A stretch of DNA of 9,313 nucleotides, taken from assembly GCA_001801515.1 (NCBI GenBank), contig MGXX01000015.1, forward strand, positions 1 to 9,313. Direction: 5' to 3'. The first letter of the stretch is position 1; each line of letters starts with the position of its first letter. Positions 1 through 6,061 of this stretch are shown here, one piece after another. The notes under the pieces were generated by a model, which was not told the origin of the DNA, did not search any database, and saw nothing but the letters and a program-made list of their open reading frames with translations. A program made the translations under genes and the position numbers. The stretch is from Gammaproteobacteria bacterium RIFCSPHIGHO2_12_FULL_38_11. GTDB lineage: Bacteria > Pseudomonadota > Gammaproteobacteria > Coxiellales > Coxiellaceae.

Positions 1-1
1 A

Positions 2-361
2 AAAATCATCGGCGGCATTCAATCATTTTTATCGCCACGCTGGCTACAACATTTTACGCAAGACATTGAAGACCTCGGTAATAAAAAAATTGCGCCGCAT
101 CGTTCATTTATTTTCTGGGATGGTAGTGATATTCGCAATCTAGTTTCTTCTTGTATTGGGAATGATTCATTTTTAAGTATATTTGGTGCGTGGGGCGCTG
201 GCCTAGCTCGGCATGCGTGGGAGGGCTGCGCGTGCCGCCACGAGTGGCGTGGGGTGCGTTACAAAACTTATGTCGAACAAAAACAACAACCTTTCAGAAC
301 TTATTATGCGGCCGCGCGTGTTTGCATCCGCAGGCCTGAACGTCGTTGCACGATGATGTAA
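2..361 (+). CDS. 3' part of an unrecognised gene, open at the left window edge
   Basis: One frame is open from the window edge to a TAA at 359-361 (119 codons visible). I do not recognise the product. The first 60 residues read like a real, mostly hydrophilic protein, with a segment FIFWDGSDIRNLV and then a short hydrophobic stretch FLSIFGAWGAG. From about codon 62 the DNA turns very GC-rich, giving ARHAWEGCACRHEWRGVRY, and then returns to AT-rich. The last 20 or so codons run antisense to the end of the minus-strand ORF at 294-596, so at least one of the two C-termini is probably not native. The true end of this gene may have been lost by rearrangement, which would make this a pseudogene remnant. 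No membrane anchor or catalytic motif can be named. That the upstream part is coding is fairly likely; the function is unknown. Confidence 0.4.
   Translation, partial: KIIGGIQSFLSPRWLQHFTQDIEDLGNKKIAPHRSFIFWDGSDIRNLVSSCIGNDSFLSIFGAWGAGLARHAWEGCACRHEWRGVRYKTYVEQKQQPFRTYYAAARVCIRRPERRCTMM
185..258. other. GC-rich island of about 74 bp
   Basis: This stretch is roughly three-quarters G+C, while the sequence on both sides is clearly AT-rich. It contains GCGTGGG three times (188-194, 215-221, 247-253), several G-runs on the plus strand (192-195, 219-221, 223-225, 251-254), and a perfect 6-bp hairpin CGCCAC/GTGGCG with a 2-nt loop at 236-249. It stays open in the reading frame of the partial gene. 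It could be an inserted small repeat element or a locally GC-rich coding segment. Confidence 0.5.
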
Positions 362-596
362 TTTCATCTATTTGAAAAAATCCCATCGCCCTATTTTTGG
401 CAGTGGGATTCCAACAAGAATGAATGTATCGGTTAACGAGTTCGTTATAATTCCAACAGCTTGATGTTTTCATCCACCAATAAACCCAACGCGACAAATA
501 ATTTTTGATCTTTGGAAGAGAGACATCATCAGCGACCATCATCTTTACTTGTTCGCGTGCACGGCGCAATGTTCTGGCGTGCGGAACAATACGCAA
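294..596 (-). CDS. Small Trp/Cys-rich hypothetical protein directly behind tRNA-Met
   Basis: A 100-residue ORF starts with TTG at 596, with AGGA at 601-604 as a close Shine-Dalgarno sequence, and ends at TGA 294-296. The N-terminal 20 residues are basic (HARTLRRAREQVK) and look like an amphipathic helix. A tryptophan-rich middle (RWVYWW, then two CWN motifs) follows, and the end has a Cys/His cluster spaced C-x5-C-x-C-x-H that could bind metal. I have an impression that proteins starting like this recur in Legionella/Coxiella-type genomes, but cannot name a family. It begins only 21 nt after the CCA end of the tRNA on the same strand, with no terminator between them, so it would be made from the tRNA primary transcript. 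Its 3' end overlaps the plus-strand partial gene by 68 bp. Composition and the ribosome binding site favour a real gene; the TTG start and the overlap argue for caution. Confidence 0.5.
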   Translation of the reverse strand: MRIVPHARTLRRAREQVKMMVADDVSLPKIKNYLSRWVYWWMKTSSCWNYNELVNRYIHSCWNPTAKNRAMGFFQIDEITSSCNDVQACGCKHARPHNKF

Positions 597-617
597 AATA
601 TCCTGTGATTAATTGAT

Positions 618-694
618 TGGTGGCTATGAGTGGACTCGAACCACCGACCCCAGCATTATGAATGCCGTGCTCTAACCAGCTGAGCTACATAGCC
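618..694 (-). tRNA. tRNA-Met (CAU), elongator type
   Basis: Read on the minus strand, the 77 nt fold as a full cloverleaf. The acceptor pairs GGCTATG with CATAGCC, followed by discriminator A and an encoded CCA at 618-620. The D arm is GCTC...GAGC. The anticodon stem CGGCA/TGCTG has one G-U pair and a TTCATAA loop, and the T arm GGTGG/CCACT carries TTCGAGT. The anticodon CAT lies at 658-660. The GGCTA start matches elongator tRNA-Met (metT-like) rather than initiator tRNA, which begins CGCGG with a C1-A72 mismatch, or tRNA-Ile2, which begins AGGCC. It has its own promoter and is probably cotranscribed with the small ORF that follows. Confidence 0.97.
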
Positions 695-710
695 TTAATT
701 GAAGAACGAA

Positions 711-739
711 ATTCTGGCCATTCTTGCCGGTATTGTCAA
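711..739 (-). promoter_or_regulatory. Sigma70-type promoter of tRNA-Met
   Basis: On the minus strand a consensus -35 TTGACA (734-739) is followed by a 17-bp spacer and a -10 CAGAAT (711-716, four of six matches to TATAAT). The tRNA 5' end lies 16 nt beyond the -10, the distance expected for a short leader removed by RNase P. The -35 overlaps that of the divergent permease promoter by five bases. Confidence 0.65.
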
Positions 740-762
740 GCTCCATCATCATCAGTTACGAT
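733..762 (+). promoter_or_regulatory. Sigma70-type promoter of the first permease, overlapping the tRNA promoter
   Basis: A -35 TTGTCA (733-738), an 18-bp spacer and a -10 TACGAT (757-762) precede the gene. Transcription would start near 769, giving a leader of about 16 nt that just includes the GGAG ribosome binding site at 775-778. The -35 is the other face of the tRNA-Met -35, so both promoters should not be occupied by polymerase at once. Confidence 0.45.
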
Positions 763-784
763 GTCTGTTTAATCGGAGCATGCC

Positions 785-1876
785 TTGGGCAAACAATTTG
801 GCGCAATTTACTTGATTTTAGGCACCTGCGTTGCCGCAGGATTGCTTGGTTTGCCTGTTGTTACCGCACAACACAATTTCTTTATCACCTCACTGATGAT
901 CGTTTCAGCCTGGATTTTAATGACCACCGGTGCGTGGTGTCTATTGCAAGTGACATTAACGATGCCCAAAGGGGCGAATTTAATTTCCATGTCGCAGAAA
1001 ACATTAGGGCACACTGTAAAAAATATCACATGGCTCGTTTATCTATTATTGCTTTACAGTTTAATTTGCGCGTACCTTGCAGCAAGCGGCGATTTATTAG
1101 AACATTTATTTCACGCTGTCCATATTAACATTCCGCGTTTTCTTGCCACCCTTTTAGCCGCCCTTATTTTAGGCGGGATTGTGACAAAGGGTATTCGCTC
1201 TGTTGATTTAGTAAATCGTGGATTAATGACCACAAAAATAATTATTTGTTTATTGCTCATTGGCTCTGTTATGCCTTTTGTACATTTAAAAAATTTATCG
1301 CTCGGCAATACACAATGGAGCAATAGTGCTTGGCTCGTAGTCATTTGTGCGTTTGGCTATGCCATTATTTTGCCGAGTATTCGTGATTACTTAGGCAATA
1401 ATAAAAAGGCACTAACCCGCGTTGTCATGATCGGCAGTTTAATTCCCATGATTTTATATTTTGTGTGGATTGCCGTTATTCAAGGCGCATTATCACATGA
1501 AGCATTGGTCGAAATGAATAATTCTCCACACACCAATTCTTTATTAATGACAAATATTGCCGCATTGACGCATCGCAACGCGGTTAAATCATTAAGTGTT
1601 ATCTTTATTTCAATTTGCTCGATCACGGGATTTTTAGGCGTTTCGTTATGCTTAATTGATTTTTTATCTGACGGGACAAAAATTAAAAAACAAGGGAAAA
1701 ATAAATTACTACTCGCTCTATTTGCCTTTTTACCGCCAACAGCAATCGTGATTTTTGATCCTGCGATTTTTATTCGCGCACTTTCTTACGCGGGAATTTG
1801 TTGTTTGTATATTTTAATTGCGCTGCCGGTGGCGATGTACGTTTTTCAAAGGCGTCGCAACAGCGTGATAATATAA
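785..1876 (+). CDS. tyrP: Aromatic amino acid permease, TyrP/HAAAP type (copy 1)
   Basis: This is a 363-residue inner-membrane transporter of the hydroxy/aromatic amino acid permease family, which co-transports amino acids such as Tyr, Trp or Ser with protons. The first helix has the family's glycine-rich signature, here GTCVAAGLLGLPVVTA, ending in the helix-breaking LP. About ten further hydrophobic segments follow, interrupted by MPKGAN near residue 60 and SIRDYLGNNKK near 200. It is shorter than the E. coli TyrP/Mtr proteins (about 400). The start is TTG at 785: GGAG lies 6 nt upstream, and the codons LGKQFG align with the ATG start of copy 2 (LKQFG after Met). An ATG at 780 is out of frame. 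The gene is about two-thirds identical in protein to the permease at 3484, with many silent differences, so the duplication is not recent. The symbol is a family label; the substrate cannot be read from sequence. Confidence 0.88.
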   Translation: MGKQFGAIYLILGTCVAAGLLGLPVVTAQHNFFITSLMIVSAWILMTTGAWCLLQVTLTMPKGANLISMSQKTLGHTVKNITWLVYLLLLYSLICAYLAASGDLLEHLFHAVHINIPRFLATLLAALILGGIVTKGIRSVDLVNRGLMTTKIIICLLLIGSVMPFVHLKNLSLGNTQWSNSAWLVVICAFGYAIILPSIRDYLGNNKKALTRVVMIGSLIPMILYFVWIAVIQGALSHEALVEMNNSPHTNSLLMTNIAALTHRNAVKSLSVIFISICSITGFLGVSLCLIDFLSDGTKIKKQGKNKLLLALFAFLPPTAIVIFDPAIFIRALSYAGICCLYILIALPVAMYVFQRRRNSVII

Positions 1877-1881
1877 AATCA

Positions 1882-1892
1882 TGTTCCTAAGC
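1882..1892. repeat. Left half of an 11-bp inverted pair flanking the MBL gene
   Basis: TGTTCCTAAGC, six bases after the stop of the first permease, is the exact reverse complement of 3453-3463 in the intergenic region on the other side of the MBL gene. It may be a trace of how that gene was inserted, but an 11-bp match is close to chance level for a window this size. Confidence 0.3.
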
Positions 1893-1925
1893 GTTTTAAT
1901 TCAAGAGAATGATTGCTGACACACA

Positions 1926-3281
1926 TCACATCGTTTCCGTTTGTAAATATTGTGGAATAATGCAATTCCAATGAAATTGTTTTTCAATTTTTTCTTTTAA
2001 AGCGGCGGAAGCTTTTGGTTCACCGTGAATAATAAATACTTTTTTGGGCGGACTTTTAAAATTTGATAACCATTTTAATATTTCACCAGCATCAGCGTGT
2101 GCAGACATATTATTCATCACCACTATTTTTGCATTAATCGGTATCATTTTTCCGTGAATTCTGACTTCACGGTCTCCATTCACAATTTTAGCCCCGCGCG
2201 TACCAGCAGATTGATAACCTGTAAAAACAATCGTATTTCGATGATCCGGCGCATAAGCTTTTAAGTGATGGAGCACCCGCCCCCCTTCTGCCATGCCACT
2301 AGCAGAAATAATAATAATCGGCATGCTGTAAGTATCAATTTCTTTTGATTCATCGACTGAATTAACATACTTTGCCACTTCACAAAAATGGCTACACTCA
2401 TCTGAACCCAAACGATGCTCATTAACATAACGTGCATAAATAGCTGTCACGCTAGTCGCCATCGGACTATCAACAAATATCGGCAAATCAGGAATTAATT
2501 TTTTGGCTTTTAGTTGGGATAAATAATATAAAATACTTTGCGCGCGTCCCACTGCAAACGAAGGAATAACAATAGACCCACCTCGTTTTGCCGTTTGATT
2601 AATTATTTTTGCCAATTGCGCTTTGGGATCTATTGTTCCGTGTTCTCTATCACCATAGGTTGATTCAATAATTAAATTATCAGCTGAAGCAATGATCGCA
2701 GGTTCACGCATAATTGGATCATGTGTTCGACCCATATCACCTGTAAAAACAGTAATTTTATTTTTATGTTGAATACGAATAAATGCAGCCCCTAAAATAT
2801 GAGCCGCAAATAAAAATGTAAAACTAAAATCATCAAATAATTCAAATGTTTTTTCAAACGGGACCGTAACAAATTGTGGTATCGTATTTTGTGCGTCGAT
2901 AAGCGTATAAAGTGGCAGTGCTGGCTTATGTTTTGAGAAACCGTATTTATTCGCTAAAAAAGCATCTTCTTCTTGTATGTGCCCAGAATCAGGCAACATA
3001 ATCGCACACAATTCTTTTGTTCCCGGTGTTGAATAAATCGGACCTTTAAACCCATTTTTCACAAACAAAGGCAAATAACCACTATGATCAATATGGGCAT
3101 GCGTTAGAATAACAGCATCGACATCCGCTGGATTAACGGGTAATTTAGCCCAATTTCGCAAACGCAATTCTTTGTAACCCTGATACATTCCACAGTCAAT
3201 CAGGATTTTTTTGTCACCCACTGTTAATAAATATTTAGAGCCCGTGACTGTTCCTGCTGCGCCTAAAAAAGTAATTTGCAT
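1926..3281 (-). CDS. Beta-CASP metallo-beta-lactamase-fold RNA nuclease (Ysh1/CPSF73-like)
   Basis: This is a 451-residue two-zinc hydrolase of the RNA-processing MBL group (COG1236 type), probably a cytoplasmic ribonuclease. Metal motifs are complete: D29 in LIDCG, HAHIDH at 61-66, H161 in AAHILGAA, D182 in FTGDMGR, and the last ligand H419 in IIHGEP. The inserted beta-CASP part has motif A at E206 (ESTYGDR), the PSFAVGRAQ segment at 240-248, motif B histidines 338-339 in GMAEGGRVLHHL, and motif C H395 in MSAHAD. I chose ATG 3281 because it has AGGGG four bases upstream and begins MQITFLGAAGTVTGS exactly as the family does; the frame extends upstream only to a weak TTG at 3311. It points against both flanking permeases, convergent with the first and divergent from the second. 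Nothing in the sequence suggests antibiotic resistance, and the RNA target is unknown. Confidence 0.93.
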   Translation of the reverse strand: MQITFLGAAGTVTGSKYLLTVGDKKILIDCGMYQGYKELRLRNWAKLPVNPADVDAVILTHAHIDHSGYLPLFVKNGFKGPIYSTPGTKELCAIMLPDSGHIQEEDAFLANKYGFSKHKPALPLYTLIDAQNTIPQFVTVPFEKTFELFDDFSFTFLFAAHILGAAFIRIQHKNKITVFTGDMGRTHDPIMREPAIIASADNLIIESTYGDREHGTIDPKAQLAKIINQTAKRGGSIVIPSFAVGRAQSILYYLSQLKAKKLIPDLPIFVDSPMATSVTAIYARYVNEHRLGSDECSHFCEVAKYVNSVDESKEIDTYSMPIIIISASGMAEGGRVLHHLKAYAPDHRNTIVFTGYQSAGTRGAKIVNGDREVRIHGKMIPINAKIVVMNNMSAHADAGEILKWLSNFKSPPKKVFIIHGEPKASAALKEKIEKQFHWNCIIPQYLQTETM

Positions 3282-3418
3282 TTTTCCCCTATTTTTTAAA
3301 CAAAAAATCAAGTTGATGAGTTTTTTTAGAAAATGAAAAAGACGGCCTTCGTTTGAATTTAACAGTAGTACTCAACTGTATCACTCCATTAAATTGTGAA
3401 TTGAATCCTTTTCTATTG

Positions 3419-3447
3419 TAGTTAAAAACGATCATGTTTGATATAGT
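3419..3447 (+). promoter_or_regulatory. Possible extended -10 promoter of the second permease
   Basis: TGATATAGT at 3439-3447 is an extended -10 (TG, one base, TATAGT). Seventeen bases upstream sits only a poor -35, TAGTTA (3419-3424). Transcription would begin near 3454. The 202-bp divergent region 3282-3483 shows no similarity to the region upstream of the first permease. On the minus strand I found no convincing promoter for the MBL gene. Confidence 0.35.
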
Positions 3448-3452
3448 GCGTT

Positions 3453-3463
3453 GCTTAGGAACA
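3453..3463. repeat. Right half of the 11-bp inverted pair flanking the MBL gene
   Basis: GCTTAGGAACA is the exact reverse complement of 1882-1892. It lies in the leader of the second permease, between its putative -10 and its ribosome binding site. Confidence 0.3.
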
Positions 3464-3483
3464 CGTACTGCTACTGAGGATAT

Positions 3484-4590
3484 ATGCTTAAACAATTTGG
3501 TTCCGTTTATTTAATTCTCGGCACCTGTATCGCTGCAGGCATGCTAGGCTTACCTATTGTCACTGCGCAATATCATTTTGCATTAACGTCCATCATGATT
3601 ATTTCAGCATGGTTGTTAATGTCACTGGGGGCATGGTGTTTATTACAGGTAAATTTGACCATGCCCAAAGGGGCAAACTTTATCAGCATGTCAGAAGCCA
3701 CACTGGGAAAAACTGCAAAAATTTTCACATGGTTTGTGTATTTAATGTTGCTTTACAGTTTAATTTGCGCATACCTAAGTGCCAGTGGCGATTTATTACA
3801 AACCTTAGCGCGCGATATGCATATCATTATTCCTCGCTGGTCTGCCACCACGCTTGCAACGCTTATTTTAGGTGGTATCGTTTACCGCGGCATTCGCTCA
3901 GTTGATATTATCAATCGTTTTTTAATGAGCACAAAATTTATTATTTGCATGCTATTAATTGCTTCTGTCCTACCTTTTACGCACTTACATCGCCTAGCAG
4001 CGGGAAACTGGCATTTTACTTTTGGCACATGGCTTGTTGTGATTACTTCATTTGGATACGCTTCTATTTTACCCAGCATTCGCGATTACTTAGGCAATAA
4101 TAAAAAACAATTAACGCGGGTTATTTTTATCGGCAGCATTATCCCCATGATTTTATATTTTATTTGGATTGCTGTTATTCAAGGGTCTTTACAACGTTTT
4201 GGGGCGCATGGTTTAACGTCAATGAATAATTCACCGAACACGAGTTCATTATTAATGAGCGAAATAACGGCACTTACACATCATGTCATTATTAAATCGA
4301 TCAGCATTGTTTTTATTTCTATTTGTTCCGTCACGGGTTTTTTAAGTGTTGCGCTATCATTGATGGATGTATTAACCGATGGTTTTAAACGTGAAAAACA
4401 TGGATCGCATCGCATCTGGATTGCCGCCATTGCCTTTTTACCGCCGATGTTAATTGTGATTATTGACCCTGCGATATTCATTCGTGCGTTGTCTTACGCC
4501 GGAATTTGCTGTTTATATATTTTAGTGGCATTGCCAGCAGCGATGTTTTTTAAGCAGCAGGTGTTACATCGCAAACTGCGGCAACATTAA
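3484..4590 (+). CDS. tyrP: Aromatic amino acid permease, TyrP/HAAAP type (copy 2)
   Basis: This 368-residue paralogue of the permease at 785 has the same topology of about ten to eleven membrane segments. It has the helix-1 signature GTCIAAGMLGLPIVTA, the MPKGAN loop, SIRDYLGNNKK, and an almost unchanged C-terminal helix pair (PAIFIRALSYAGICCLYIL). Differences concentrate in the loops: one near residues 105-115, one after helix 7 where this copy has a few extra residues (LQRFGAHGLTSMNNSP), and the cytoplasmic tail. It starts at ATG 3484 with GAGGA at 3476-3480. The two copies were presumably a tandem pair, now separated by the oppositely oriented MBL gene. Divergent loops but a constant core suggest either different affinity or substrate, or simply relaxed drift. 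The stop lies 13 bp from the stop of the convergent ATPase gene, with no clear terminator between. Confidence 0.88.
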   Translation: MLKQFGSVYLILGTCIAAGMLGLPIVTAQYHFALTSIMIISAWLLMSLGAWCLLQVNLTMPKGANFISMSEATLGKTAKIFTWFVYLMLLYSLICAYLSASGDLLQTLARDMHIIIPRWSATTLATLILGGIVYRGIRSVDIINRFLMSTKFIICMLLIASVLPFTHLHRLAAGNWHFTFGTWLVVITSFGYASILPSIRDYLGNNKKQLTRVIFIGSIIPMILYFIWIAVIQGSLQRFGAHGLTSMNNSPNTSSLLMSEITALTHHVIIKSISIVFISICSVTGFLSVALSLMDVLTDGFKREKHGSHRIWIAAIAFLPPMLIVIIDPAIFIRALSYAGICCLYILVALPAAMFFKQQVLHRKLRQH

Positions 4591-4603
4591 TGCTCGATGG
4601 ATG

Positions 4604-5992
4604 TCAAGCTCCGCTCGCCGATTCATTTTTTAAGAATCGATACACTTCAGAGATTAAATAATGCGGAAGTGACAATAATTCATATTGAACCACATCACCT
4701 TGTGTTGTTTTAATATTAATGTTACTGCGAAGTGCTGGGCCAGAATAAAATCGAATTGCTATTTTCCATGGTTTTTCATGCATAAATTGATGCAATGAAC
4801 GCAAGGTTCCTTCCGAACCCGCTTTCACCTCAACCGGAATTAATCGCTGATTATCCTGAATAATATAATCAATTTCTGCATTACTGCTTTGTGATTCTCT
4901 ATTCCAATAATACAATTTCGGTTCGATATAATGCGGCGATAATAAACGTAATAATTGTCCAATGACTTGTTCAGCTAATGCGCCTTTATTAATTAATAAA
5001 ATATCATCGATACTTTGAAACTGATGTAACTGTAAACCCAGCTCGGTAGAAACCAATCCCACATCAATCAAAATTATTTTAAATAATTTTGCATTAATTT
5101 CAGCACCCACAGGAATGCCGTTAGCCGCTGTTTTTTGCACTGAATGACACAATCGCGCTTTACATAATAAATTAAGCGCTTGCTTAATGCTGGCTTGTTT
5201 TGCATGCGCATTAACATGCGCGTACATAAATTTTTGTGCTAATAATTTTGGAACGGCGTGCAAAACATCTTCCAAATAAGTAATATTCAGTTTCCCAGCA
5301 TATTTTGAAAAATCATCTTGATACGTATTAATTAAATTATGATGCACTGAAGATAATAATTCCAATGAATGCGTTTCAACCCAAGTAGAAACTGCTTCGG
5401 GCATTCCACCGACCATCATAAATTCTTTAAATAATTGATTTGCTTTGTCATGTATTGCTGTATTAAATGGATTTTCAACTGTAACTTTTTTAATTGCCGA
5501 TAATAAATGATTTTCATTTTTTGCCAATAAAAATTCTTCGAATCCCAATGGTTCTACAAAAAAATACTGGATGCGGCCAACCGGCATGCTGAAGGCATGA
5601 TTTTCTAGAACAAATTCCAACAATGAACCTGCAGCAATCACGGCAAGCTCTGGCATTAATTCATAAAACCAACGTAATTTTGCAAATAATTCAGGGGTTG
5701 CTTGAATTTCATCTAAAAATAACAGCGTTTGATCAGGAATGATTGTTTTTTTAAACACACTTTCGAGGTTCAAGATAATGGTTTTTGGATCATTGCTTTC
5801 AAAATGAATCGCCAATGCGCGCTGATTTTCAAGGTTGAGCTCAATAAGCTGCTTACCTGTTTCCTTTGCCAGCGCGCGTACTAACCATGTTTTTCCGACC
5901 TGTCGTGCACCACGAAGCACCATTGGTTTTCGTGTTATCGAACACAACCACCTTTTCATATTATCTAGAGCAAATCTTCGCATAAGCATCAT
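4604..5992 (-). CDS. AAA-type ATPase with DUF4143 domain
   Basis: This 462-residue protein belongs to the widespread AAA_14 plus DUF4143 group, whose role is not established. Walker A is GARQVGKT (28-35), Walker B LLFLDEIQ (90-97), and a sensor-like segment IAAGSLLEF follows near 120. The middle, VEPLGFEEFLLA through GGMPEAV, is typical of the family. The C-terminal third carries AEIDYII followed by LIPVEVKAG, the D...E-x-K pattern of a PD-(D/E)XK nuclease-like fold; whether it cuts DNA is unknown. ATG codons at 5992, 5989 and 5983 are possible starts. The last has GGA eight bases upstream, so the protein may begin MRRFALDNMKRW and be three residues shorter. It follows ychF on the same strand after a 69-bp AT-rich gap containing a 33-bp tandem repeat, so it probably has its own promoter. 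No partner gene such as an antitoxin is visible. Confidence 0.85.
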   Translation of the reverse strand: MMLMRRFALDNMKRWLCSITRKPMVLRGARQVGKTWLVRALAKETGKQLIELNLENQRALAIHFESNDPKTIILNLESVFKKTIIPDQTLLFLDEIQATPELFAKLRWFYELMPELAVIAAGSLLEFVLENHAFSMPVGRIQYFFVEPLGFEEFLLAKNENHLLSAIKKVTVENPFNTAIHDKANQLFKEFMMVGGMPEAVSTWVETHSLELLSSVHHNLINTYQDDFSKYAGKLNITYLEDVLHAVPKLLAQKFMYAHVNAHAKQASIKQALNLLCKARLCHSVQKTAANGIPVGAEINAKLFKIILIDVGLVSTELGLQLHQFQSIDDILLINKGALAEQVIGQLLRLLSPHYIEPKLYYWNRESQSSNAEIDYIIQDNQRLIPVEVKAGSEGTLRSLHQFMHEKPWKIAIRFYSGPALRSNINIKTTQGDVVQYELLSLPHYLISEVYRFLKNESASGA

Positions 5993-6056
5993 CCGTCATA
6001 AAATAAACCTATATTTTATCATAAACCGATAAAAAATAAAGGTATATTTTATAAAA
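5991..6056. repeat. Two tandem imperfect 33-bp repeats upstream of the ATPase gene
   Basis: Units 5991-6023 and 6024-6056 lie head-to-tail and match at 25 of 33 positions. The best-kept parts are AAATAAA (6001-6007 and 6034-6040) and TATATTTTAT (6010-6019 and 6043-6052). On the minus strand each unit holds a -10-like ATAAAAT. The downstream unit ends inside the first ATG of the ATPase gene. A 33-bp period is about three helical turns, so the units could be paired operator sites placed on one face of the DNA. They could also be a chance product of AT-rich slippage. Confidence 0.6.
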
Positions 6057-6061
6057 AATGA

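Noticed and set aside
695..784. T-box, riboswitch or TyrR boxes controlling the permease
   Set aside because: The predicted leader is only about 16 nt and no TGTAAA-N6-TTTACA-like site or specifier structure is present.
724..1128. 134-residue plus-strand frame overlapping the first permease, and a similar 98-residue frame at 3609-3905 in the second
   Set aside because: Both are alternate frames of the permease genes. Their mutual similarity (for example the shared AQRG) follows from the paralogy of the parent genes, and neither has a good ribosome binding site.
1926..3281. Reading the MBL gene as a beta-lactamase resistance gene
   Set aside because: The beta-CASP motifs A to C and the HGEP end place it with RNA-processing nucleases, and it has no signal peptide.
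3289..3495. 68-residue minus-strand frame between the second permease and the MBL gene
   Set aside because: It starts inside the permease coding sequence without a ribosome binding site, has low-complexity AT-driven composition, and covers the region where promoters of two divergent genes must lie.
4619..4639. Hairpin CGATTC/GAATCG with a 9-nt AT-rich loop at the 3' ends of permease 2 and the ATPase
   Set aside because: It lies inside the last ATPase codons, the stem is weak and no T-run follows on either strand, so I do not call a terminator.
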